This document shows, in pieces, positions 1 to 10,212 of a DNA stretch of 64,000 bases (its first letter is position 1; each line of letters begins with the position of its first letter). Under the pieces are notes generated by a model. It made no database searches, was not told the origin of the DNA, and was given only the letters and a program-made list of their open reading frames with translations. Source of the DNA: Wallemia ichthyophaga EXF-994 (lineage: Eukaryota > Basidiomycota > Wallemiomycetes > Wallemiales > Wallemiaceae); contig NW_008806294.1 of NCBI RefSeq assembly GCF_000400465.1, positions 1 to 64,000 on the forward strand, in the 5' to 3' direction. A program made the translations under genes and the position numbers.

Positions 1-72
1 ACGTCAATATCGAAGTCGTAATAATTATTAATAACTAATAAATAAAGAGCGATAGGAAATCAGTTCTATTAT

Positions 73-1734
73 CTAACTGTCCTTCTTAGAAGATGGGTTT
101 TTACCGTTAGATTCTTCACATTCGGGTTTGGCTGTCGACACGTCGTCATCCGCGTCTCCATTACTCGAGCTAGCTTCTAGTTCCTTCCTTAGAGCATCTA
201 ACTCTTTCTCAAACCTGTTACACACGTAAGATTGATAAATTAGTAGTAGCATATGGCTTACCTTCTTCCGAACACCTCGACGTAATAAGAAGCACCGTCT
301 TTAGGTTGTTAGCAGTTGAAACAAAGCTAGCCGATTACTCACTCCACGTAGAAACTCCGAATATAAACAGTAAGAACATACCACTGGCGACTTTACTGTC
401 GTAAAGAATAAATACCGCAGGTAAAAGAGTCACTATGGTGTATGCGAATTGCATGAACATGAAAGCACTTTCACGCCACTTTGGCGCAATGTTGCTGAGT
501 GTCCTGCCAATAAGGCCGTGATTGTGGTGCAGCATGTAGCTAAATGATGTCGTTCTTTGACCTTTACCCTCTCCTATCTTGTGACGGCGCTCAATTAAAA
601 TATACTTCCAGTAAAGCGCCTGCCAGATGAGATATATCATTGAAGTGTATAAAAGCGCCATACCAGGTTGCAACTTGTGGATACCTTCCAGGGCTGGAAA
701 GCGATCAGTTGCGTTTGGGTAGTCGAAGATAATCGCGTGGAATACCAGCGGCGGGTACATGTGTATGAATAACGACGTTGTCTTGTCGAAACTATGGAAG
801 ACAAGACTGTTTCTCCACGTGATAACAGCGAATGCGAGCGGGCCTTGGAAGGTTGTGAGACTAGACACCTAGAAATGATATACTCACCCATTGTCATACA
901 GTAAGCTGCTACGAATACTGCCTCTGAAGACGAAAACAACCAAAGGAAAGCCAAATTGAGGATCGTAGCGTAGTAGCACATATCGAAAAGGAAGTAGTGA
1001 TATTTCAGTTGCTTGTACGTATAAGCACGGCTACGGTATGTTAGCTGCTTAACAGGATAAAAAGAAACAGCACCGACAGCGGTAAAAAGTAAAGAATCTG
1101 AACAGTGTACGATATATGCAGCCATGTTGGATTGAGAGCATAGAGTAACGCACTTCCAAGTACGTTGAATACACTTCAAGTTTTTGTAAGATAAGGTTGT
1201 TGTATTAGCCTATTGACGCACCCAAAACAGAATGACATTTTGTCACGTAACTGGACGACCTTGGCATCTTTCCACTTTGTAGACAAGTTCTGTACACGTT
1301 TACTGAGCTAATAGGCGGTCAAACAATATTCCAATGTGATACTCCAACACGATACTCACCAGCAACTTGTACTTAGCCGCTTCACGCTCGTAAAAATCTT
1401 TGGCACGTGCAGCAGCGGCAGGAAGCTTCTTATCGCCGTCGTCTTCGTTACTGGACTCATCGATGCGTGTACCGCTGCCCCTGCTTCTAATGATCTCCGC
1501 AGCCTTCTCTTTTGCAGATGTGGCTCTCTCACGAAGCTTATCCGAAGTCTCATGCAGGCGCCTCTCTATCAGATCTATTCTTGCGTCGACGTAGGTATCA
1601 ATGACTTTGATTGGATTAGAGTGATGACGCTGAATCGAGAGCACCTTACAATCGATTAATGTGAATGCGCTGGGCCATGTGATATCATCATCGCTAGACT
1701 CGTAGTCGCTGTTACTGCGACCAATATCACTCAT
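73..1734 (-). CDS. GPC1: Glycerophosphocholine acyltransferase (Gpc1 family)
   Basis: Multi-pass membrane enzyme of the family that acylates glycerophosphocholine with acyl-CoA to lysophosphatidylcholine in the ER (family knowledge). Model: complement(73..214, 262..298, 343..843, 888..1030, 1078..1173, 1222..1307, 1360..1734), 459 aa; all six introns keep frame and restore family blocks (GPLAFAVITWRNSLVFHS, PYNATD-like loop, WNGASYYVEVFGRR). Exon 1 gives an acidic N-terminus then a charged, coiled-coil-like helix; about eight hydrophobic segments follow; the C-terminus is short, charged and Ser-rich. I start at the ATG at 1734 because the upstream in-frame codon only adds Ser-rich residues. 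One donor is GTCGGT, an unusual +3 base. Divergent from the GH2 gene. Confidence 0.9.
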
Positions 1735-2045
1735 GATGGGCGACGAAGAAGATGACGAAAGAGCACGCAGAGCAAATTGCAAATTGGCTGAGTCTCGACA
1801 GATGTTTGCGGGCTAGAGGCTGTCAGGGTAAGAACTTATACATTCCCAATTAGCATTTAAATGCACGCTGAATGGAGCTATCTGTATCGAAACGTGTTCC
1901 TAGAAGCCGTCAGTGCGTAGCTCAGTTTCATTTCGCATTTGGCTAAAGAATGTTTGATAGACTGGAATGTGATACCCTTATCGATATTCGTACGCGCCAG
2001 TCCGCCTTTAAAGCCTGACTGAGTCGCTTTTCCTCAACAACAACT
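1735..2045. promoter_or_regulatory. Divergent intergenic region GPC1 / GH2
   Basis: 311 bp between two divergent start codons. It holds a perfect 12-bp AT-centred palindrome, gcatttaaatgc, at 1853-1864, and a pyrimidine-rich stretch just before the GH2 start. No open frame or RNA gene is seen. That it carries both promoters is inferred only from position. Confidence 0.4.
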
Positions 2046-3987
2046 ATGAAATACGGAGCAGCTGTATTATCAACCTTAATTGCTGCCGCCGTAGCCCAGC
2101 AAGATTACGCCATTCAAGGCCCTCCGCTCAGTACGAGATGGACGTCTGAGGTTGGCACGAATCCATGGCCATCGCATCCTCGTCCTCAAATGTTTAGATC
2201 GGAATGGCAAACTCTCAACGGATTATGGCAATTTAGTCCGACAGATGATAGTGGGCTTGACTCGCCTCCTACCGGACAGAATCTCGAAAGGCAAATTTTG
2301 GTACCCAGCTGTATCGAATCAGGTCTCTCTGGGATTCAAGAGGACCATGAGTACAGCTGGTGGAAAACATCTTTCCAAGCACCCAGTGATTGGCCTCAAG
2401 GAAAAACACTCCTTAATTTCGGTGCTGTTGATTACGAAGGTAGGTGGGCCTCACCGGAAAGTGAGACAAGCTAACACATCTTAGCTACTGTTTTTATAAA
2501 CGGACAAAATGCAGGCTCCCACAAGGGTGGCTATAGCAGATTCACTTTAGATATTACAAACCAACTTCAGGGTAAGCCAATCAACCCATTCGTTTCATAT
2601 AGTTAATTGATTTGACAGACATCAACGAAATATTGGTACACGTACATGACCCAACTGACTTAGAAGGTGTAAATATACCCCTCGGAAAACAACGTAGATA
2701 CCGCAGATCACATATCTTCTACCAGCCATGCACGGGTATTTGGCAGACGGCATGGATGGAGTGAGTGCGGTATAATTAACGCTAGGTATCGGACTAACCT
2801 ATGACAGGCGTGTTCCTACTGACTACATTGCGGATGTTCTCTTCGATGCGCAAGCGGATGGCAGTATTACAGCAACAATTACCGGCTCTGAGGGTGCAAG
2901 CGGCGATGTCTCAGTCAGTATCCGCGAAAAAGGCTCGAGTAACCAAGTAGCAGAAATCAGTGGTGCTATAAACACTGCCATTGCTGGTAATGTCGACAAT
3001 GTACAAGTGTGGGCACCTGGCGCCCCAGTCCTCTACGATGTCGTTGTTACATTTAAGGAAGACAGTGTGCAATCATACGCAGGATTCCGCACCGTCGCTA
3101 AGACTGAGATCAATGGCATTCAACGCCCTACGGTGAATGGAAAGTGGTACTTCCCATTCTCCACACTCGATCAAGGTTACTGGCCAGATGGAATCTACAC
3201 CCCTCCTACCAAGGAAGCAATGCAGTTCGATGTTGATTACCTCAAAGAGATCGGCTTCAATACCATAAGAAAGCACATCAAGGTTGAGCCAGATGAATAC
3301 TACGCATATACTGATCAACAAGGCATAATGGTCTTCCAGGATATGCCATCTATGCCTCACGATACCACGGCGAATGACGAGCAGACCAAGGAGTTCAATA
3401 GACAATCGCTCGAGATTGTCAAGACACACGCCTTCTTCCCATCAATTGTTACCTGGGTCATCTACAACGAGGGCTGGGGACAACAGGAAGGACCAATTGA
3501 GAAAGGAATCACTAACAACATTCGTGACAATGATGGAACACGCATAATTGACTCTGTTAGTGGATGGAACGATAATGGATTCGGAGATTACAAGGATGTT
3601 CACAGTTACTCGGAGAGCCAATGCGGTATGGTCAACAACGATACTCGAATCCAGATCCAAGGAGAGTTTGGTGGCGTTGGACTCAACCTGTCAGCCGACC
3701 AACTGTGGCCAGACCCAGCAGCTATCGCAACCATTCCAGAGACTTACGAAATAGCAACGGATGTCGGAGCGTACAACAACCGCTCAATCGAGGTTATTGA
3801 CGTCCTCACCAGTCAAGTTAGAAACAACAAGTGCTCTGGCGGTGTATATACCCAAACTACCGATACAGAGGGCGAAGTAAACGGATTGATCTCGTACAGC
3901 AGGGATGTCTCCAAGGCAAATATCGATTCGTGGAAGTCAGCTCTCCAAAGACTCTACGACGCAGCGAGAGAGAAAGGCGGCTTTTGA
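2046..3987 (+). CDS. Secreted glycoside hydrolase family 2 (beta-glucuronidase/galactosidase-like)
   Basis: Model join(2046..2439, 2485..2571, 2619..2760, 2808..3987), 600 aa. A clear signal peptide (about residues 1-18, hydrophobic, ending AVAQQ) predicts secretion. The N-terminal half has the GH2 sugar-binding jelly-roll (ATVFINGQNAGSHKGGYSRF) and the C-terminal half the TIM barrel. The general acid/base should be Glu429 in YNEGWG and the nucleophile Glu494 in GEFGG, which are the standard GH2 roles. Substrate cannot be read from sequence; beta-glucuronide, beta-galactoside or mannoside are all possible. Introns are 44-48 nt with good CTAAC-type branch sites. Stands alone, with no sugar-utilisation neighbours. 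Confidence 0.9.
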
Positions 3988-4243
3988 TACCCAATTTGGA
4001 TTCTATGGCTTTGATGCCATGTTAATATATTTAATATGTTTATAGTTTTATTTATGCATCTTAATGGATAATTTAGGGTACTTGATGTTGTTGTGATTTG
4101 TTTGACTTTGGAGTGTGTACGCGTTGAGTGTGTTGTATACTACATTTACGCGTATAAATTTATTTGCAATCGCGCATAGAATCTTCATGTGAAACGTGCT
4201 CTCTACGCCTTTCATTATCACAGTCGTCTTCTCAACAACGTGA

Positions 4244-6510
4244 ATGCTGCTAGCACCGCCAGACACAAGCAATCCGCGCATTAAATCGTATGGATCAGCC
4301 TACAAAGAGATAATAAATACATCGAGGAAGCGTCAATCATCAGCCAATGCGGTTGTGATACTAGCAGCACCTGACGTTGATGCTCTATGTGGCGTTCGTA
4401 TCCTGGTAGATATGCTCAAAATTGACGGCATATTGCACAATGTCAGAGTTGTGAGTGGATACGCTGAGCTGGAGAACGTTAGAGGTGAAATCGTGGAGGA
4501 TCCTGAGGTGAGTGTCTGTGGAGTGATAGCATATGAATTAACACCTTAAAGCTCCACAGCGTCGTGATTCTAGGATTTGGAAGCTTACTCACACTATCTT
4601 CTCAATTTGCCTTGCATTCTGGCGTTACAGTCCACCTCGTTGATTCATCAAGACCTTGGAACTTAGCCAACGCGTTTGGAGGGTTTGGCGGAGGCGAATA
4701 TGATGAAGCGAAAGTACTAGTTTGGGACGATGGCTATTACAATGCCAAAGAAATGGAAGATCTTAAGAAGAGCTGGGAGGCACTGGAGGTGTGTTGACAC
4801 GAGTATTTGCGAGTTTGAGTTCACAATTACGCATAGTATGACCCTGAAGACTCAGAAGATGATTCGGAAGACTCAGAGGACTCCTTGGACGATGATAGCG
4901 AAGATGACAATGACAACGGTGTTGCCGATAGTGATGAGGACGCAAATCCACCTGCTAAAAGAGCAAGACTCAATCCAAAGGTCATTAGCCTGTTACTTAT
5001 ATGGAAATGGCTAACTCGAACAACAGAAAGCTCGAAAGAAGCTCAAGCAAGACAGACAGGTACACAGAAGCAAGCTTTCAAAGTACTACAATAGCGGCTC
5101 TTCGCATGGCATGAGCGTAAGCTGCGTAATGTATATTTTAACAGTAGAACTCGAACGCGCTGTCAACGATCTCGTCTGGTATGCCATACTTGGGTTGACA
5201 TATCAGTACATCTCAGCTCAAATATCACGCTCCCAATATGACGATCGATATGTTCTCTTGCGAGATGAAGTAGCCCGTCTGAATCCACCAACGATAGGTG
5301 AGACGGTCACCAATCCAGATGATTACAGCATATCAATCAAAGAAGAGTTACGATTCCCTTTGCTTCGTCACTGGAGCTTATACGATAGTATGATACACTC
5401 AGAATACATAGCGAGTAAACTAGGTATATGGAAAGAGGGAGGCAAAAAGCGATTACATGGATTCCTTGCAGAGATGGGTTTGCCGTTAGTGCAAGCTCAA
5501 CAGTCCTATGCTCACATGGATACGGATTTAAAGCGAGCTTTACCTGTGAAGGTGGAGAACACTGCACCTAGACACCAGTTAGTAGATTTGTCGTACCCTT
5601 CATTTGTTAGGAGCTTTGGTTTGAGATCACTTCCGCTGGCTGCTGCTGATGCGGTAGAGGCTATCAACGCACTGTTGCAGGCAGCAACTGGCATCAATAT
5701 CTACGTTGATGACGGCAAAGGCGGTGGTGAACTGTTCAGTAACGTTCGATTGTGGGAAATTACGAGTCTGTTCGGCAATACAGTTGACAACAAAGAAAAT
5801 AAGCGCAATCTTACATTCTTTGGTCAGATGGAGGAAGGTGATGAAGATATTACTGCACTTATAAAGAAGAAAAATGATGAAAGGAGCTGGGAAAGGAATT
5901 TCTGGATTGCGTATGATGCTTTAAACAATAATGTTTCCAGGCTTAGAGCATCTATTCCATTATGTATCTCTTTGCATAGAGCAGTGCTACGGACCGGAGC
6001 AAGTTTAATTGAACAGAAGGTCATTCGGAATCTCAGTCTGTTCAGGCTGGCTATCTTGAAAGAAGGGCCAGATCTCGCACTATTTTGCAACCCAGCACCC
6101 CTTTCTCGTCTAACAAAGTGGCTGATAGAAGCATTGAGAGATCGTATTGTCTCCAAGACTAAAGGTGGCAAGGTTATAGACCCGCGCACTGGGTCACAAA
6201 AGAGATTGAAAGACCTACCATTTATCGTTGGATGTCTAAACGAAAAGACTGGCACCTACCTCGTTGCAGGTATGACAGGTTCCACTTTATTTGACGACGC
6301 CAGAAAAAAGTGAGTCAGGTCTTGTTATGTTTATTCCTACTAACAGAAGACTTAAGTAAACTGGGTACAGTCTTTCATGATGCGGCTGAGTCCACTCGTA
6401 CTAGATCTAAGCATGACTGGTTCGATACAGCCGTTGTCGAAATCCACGGTGATGATCTCCAAGATTTTATCGAAGGTGTACAAGCAGGTCTGGCAGAAAG
6501 CAATTATTAG
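4244..6510 (+). CDS. CDC45: CDC45, replicative helicase (CMG) subunit
   Basis: Cdc45 joins Mcm2-7 and GINS to form the CMG helicase at replication origins. Model join(4244..4507, 4552..4788, 4837..4980, 5027..6309, 6357..6510), 693 aa, close to family length. The N-terminal DHH-like core shows APDVDALCGVRIL; a strongly acidic Asp/Glu/Ser linker (exon 3) precedes a basic patch PAKRARL, as in other Cdc45 proteins; the C-terminal block has KLGTVFHDAAEST and HDWFDTAVVEI. The last intron (6310-6356) must end at the AG after the TACTAAC branch, not at the CAG inside it; only that choice keeps frame. The intron at 4981 starts with the unusual donor GTCATT. Confidence 0.95.
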
Positions 6511-6623
6511 CATACCCAACAGCATGAACATATATTAACTACTATAGTGTACAATAACAAGTCCAAAAAAGTAATCTATAAATCCATGATTTTGCATTGA
6601 ATGGTATATGTGGCATACAATAA

Positions 6624-7855
6624 CTATTGTCGAGATTTCTTTGACGAACTTGGCTCTTCCATTTCAACGTCTTCTTCGTCTCGCGGTCTCTCCAGTCTGA
6701 ATCCATTAGAGGCGTCTTGCACATTCCATACAGCAATTTTTGCATCCTCCGCCACTGAAACGATTGCGTTCAGCTGTTTATCAAAGGCGACAGCTCTGAT
6801 AAGTTCTGAATGACCGCCTTTCATGACTCTTTCCAGCTGGATGCTATCAGACTTTAAGTCTGTCATTATTGAAAATTCTCCGCTGAGTTATTCGTCAGGG
6901 ATGTACGTAGAAAACAGTCTACATACCTCGATCTACCGCCAAACATTACTAAGTTGTTTTCTAACTCTGTGATATTGATTATATAATCATTATCCCAGCG
7001 ATTATCGAGCGACCGCTGTCTAATGTCGCCCAAATCTTTCTGCAATTCGATTTCCTTGGTGAATGTGAGTGGTGGTAGTGGATTTCATAATTTCAAATTC
7101 ACATTCTCACTATCAAGAGTGTAAAATGCAGCGCTTTGCATGTCAGTGAAGGCGTATATGGTTCCGTCGGACAGGAGGCCAGCGTCTGCAATACTAGAAC
7201 CGACGTTGACGCATCCCATACTAGCGTCGTTATCGTCTTCTATGCTTGGATCTACATACATGAGCAAACCATCAGTAGCAGCGGTAAGAAGATGGTTGTT
7301 TGGTAGGAATTTGAGAGTGGTGATATCATCAGAGTGCAGTTCATCATATCTTCTGAGGTGAGTCTTGGTGTTTCGTATATCCCTGAGTATAAGCGATTAG
7401 ATGATTATGTTGATTCACAACGAAACTCACCAAATGATAGCGCTAGCGTCGTCGTTGACGAGCTCTGTGCCTGCAGCTAAGGCATTACTTGAAGAATCAA
7501 GCGCAAGAGCTTGAATAGGAGCCTTTTTACCTTTTGTAGACTTAACGAGTACGTTTGTTGCGTTATCACCGTTCATTCTCTGATCCCAAAGCCAAACATT
7601 GCCGTCGAAATCAGCAGAAGCGACAGCGTTTGGGTCATGAGGACAACCAATTAGCTTGGAAACTCTACTTTGATGTGGAATTATACTACGTGGTTTTAAA
7701 TTAGCCCTATCTAGGAGGAGAACGTTTTGTTGAGAAGACACGGCCAAAGATGAATCTAAGGGGAGAATCGCAGTGAGATAACTTGTAGAGTGAGGTTTGG
7801 TGATTGAAGACGGCGAAGAGTGCGTCTTTATCCATTTACTTTCAAGTAGTGACAT
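6624..7855 (-). CDS. WD40-repeat protein, WDR89-like
   Basis: Model complement(6624..6882, 6927..7054, 7103..7382, 7431..7855), 363 aa. Beta-propeller of five to seven WD repeats (for example NVWLWDQR, HSDDITTLKFLPNNHLLTAATDG, AKIAVWNVQD), with an acidic C-terminal tail ending in a basic SSKKSRQ. Layout and the LL(T/S)A(A/S)TDGL segment match WDR89-type proteins, whose role is poorly defined, so no function is assigned. All three introns are phase-consistent. Its ATG lies only 34 bp from that of VMS1 on the other strand, so both promoters must be shared or lie in the neighbouring gene. Confidence 0.8.
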
Positions 7856-7889
7856 TATCCTTTTGTCGTGACAGTGGGCTCTTGAGGAA

Positions 7890-9985
7890 ATGCAACCAAG
7901 ATCAACGGATATTGTAAAATCTAATCAGCCGTTGTATGCCTATACGCTACCCGATCAACTTCTGCAGCGTCTCAAGCTTCGTTCGGTTGGCGCTCAAGAT
8001 GAAGACGAAAATGTTGACGCCGGCAGCGAGGAAGACGATGAGCAAGACGCGAAGAATGAACCAGGTGAATATAGGACCACGCCAAGAAGGAAGAAATACT
8101 TCTGCTCGACTACGCAAGCTTCTTTTGATACAATTGAGGAATTACGTATGCATTTCCACTCAGATTGGTACAGATACTGCGTTAAATTGAAAGCTGATGG
8201 AAAAGAACCAGTAACTGAGGAGGCTTTTGAGGATATGTTGGATGATGTTTCCTCTAGCAGCGATGAGGACGGCGATGAAGACAAATTGACGCAACTGCTG
8301 AGGAAGCAGACAAAGCTCAATACTCTATCAAACAGCAAAGAAGATGATGTAGAGGATTTCGACACTCAAAGAGCATTGAGTCGCACTCCCGTCGTCTGGT
8401 TTGAAGTAGGTGATGATAACCTCGATGACGCCACACCGGGTGCTCAATTAGGTGTTTATAGAGCACTTTTCCCTTCACCTACACCGCCCAACAACGAAAT
8501 CTTAGATCACTTGAACAAATTTCAGCTCAACGATTCTCAACTCAACGCCACTGATTCACCGCGCAGATGGACGCTAATCATGATCGGCGGTGGTCACTTT
8601 GCAGCCTGCGTAGTATCTATAGTACCTCAAGTTGTGCGTAGAAACAAAAGGACCGAAGTCGATATCGGTGTCGTCCTTAAGCAGAAGACTTTCCACAGAT
8701 ACACGAGTGAGTGTTGGCTTTACTTGACAGCACCCCGCTAATAATCTCCCAAGCGCGTCGCAAACAGGGTGGAGCACAATCGAGTAATGATATGGCCAAA
8801 GGCAAAGCCAACTCTGCCGGTGCAATGATTAGACGATACAACGAGCAAGCGTTGGCTGAGGTAGGGATGCTATCATGCGGAAGAATGAGCCTAACAAAGT
8901 GTAGGATGTTCGAGCACTCATGAATGAATGGAAGGACGATATTGATGGCTCGGAACGTATCTTTGCCCGAGCGACGAGCAGCTCAAACAGGCGAATCTTG
9001 TTTGGAGGAGCGAATAATGACGACTGTGTGATAAAGAAGAGTGTGTCAACTCACACCTATTTCTTTCAATACTAATAAAATTTCAGCTGACCCTCGTATA
9101 CGCGGTTTCCCATTCCCGACACGCAGGCCAACCCACAATGAGCTGATAAGGTGTTTCCAAGAGCTCACTAAGGTCAAGACGACATACTTGACTCGCAACC
9201 AGCTGCGTGAGCAAGATGAAGATTGGCTGGCTAAGGTGGTACCAAAACCTAAAGTCTTACCAAGCCAACCGCAACAGCAAACCGCTCAACCTGAGAAGCC
9301 ACGCGCTCTTACAGCTGAAGAAGAAGAAGAAATTTTCGTCAAAGAAGTAAAAAGTAGGGCTATAGAGATGGTGTCCAAGGATAGGCTGGAAGCACTAAAG
9401 ACACATATGGATCGACACTCGGGAATATTAACAAATCCTAGCATTATTATGGAGAATGGAAGTACTTTGTTACAGATAGCAGCTGCGAACAATTCCCACA
9501 ACGTTGTCACATGGTTGCTGCTCGAGAAACAGGTTGACCCTGCTGTTTTCGGTGGTAACAAAACAGCTTACGAGCTGTCGAAGAGTAAGGAGAGCAGAGA
9601 TGCGTTTAGAATAGCGATGGGTAAGTTGCCTGAGAGATGGGATTGGGTTGAAGGTGCAAGAGTGCCTAGTTCATTGACGCAAGAGCAGCTAGAGCAGTCG
9701 TCAACATCAGCGAGAGAAAAAGAAAGAAGGAAGAACCTCAAAGACAGGATGAAAGAGAAGAGGGGCGCACGCGAACAGCAAGAAGTTAAACAAAGAGAAG
9801 AAGAGGAGGCTAAGGAGAAAGAAAGGATTGCAAAAATACCTTCACATGCAACTACCAACACACTGGGTGGAAATGCAAACACACTCGCGACAGCTGGACT
9901 CAGTGGTGATCTCAAAGTTAAAGTAGAGAGGGAAAGACGTGCACGTGCAGCCGAAGCGCGAATGGCAAACATAACGAAGAATTAG
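7890..9985 (+). CDS. VMS1: Vms1/ANKZF1 peptidyl-tRNA hydrolase of ribosome quality control
   Basis: Vms1 releases stalled nascent chains from tRNA on 60S subunits in ribosome-associated quality control and acts at mitochondria with Cdc48. Model join(7890..8706, 8754..8860, 8905..9040, 9087..9985), 652 aa. The VLRF1 domain carries RRKQGGAQSSND; the catalytic Gln should be residue 281. Then come RIRGFPFPTRRPT, an ankyrin region (QIAAANNSHNVVTWLLLEKQVDP), and a charged coiled coil (about 520-640). The N-terminal zinc finger looks degenerate: only Cys72 and His88 of the four expected ligands can be matched. Acidic low-complexity stretches flank it. Divergent partner of the WDR89-like gene. Confidence 0.93.
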
Positions 9986-10212
9986 AACTAGTTTTAAACA
10001 TGCATTTTAGATTACGAAAATGATTATGTTGTGTTGTTTTCACTATGTCTTGCTTGTTTCATGTTGCTTTTGAACTTTAAGATGTGAGTTGAGTTGAGAT
10101 AGAGGATGTGATAAACGAGTTGATTAAGAATGTATGTTTAGATAAAGAAGAAGGAAAGGAGTGAATTTGATTGAAAGTAAGATTACCAATACCTCATTAG
10201 AGTACACAGTAC
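9986..10212. other. Convergent 3' intergenic VMS1 / NOT4
   Basis: 227 bp between two convergent stop codons. AT-rich with GTTTTAAACATG and other T/A-rich signals; nothing coding is seen. Presumably 3' UTRs and polyadenylation sites of both genes. Confidence 0.4.

Noticed and set aside
6304-6356. Apparent frameshift near the 3' end of CDC45 (AAAAAA before GTGAGT)
   Set aside because: The frame fails only if the CAG inside the TACTAAC branch is used as acceptor. Using the next AG at 6355-6356 restores the frame and gives the conserved KNKLG, so no error or frameshift is needed.
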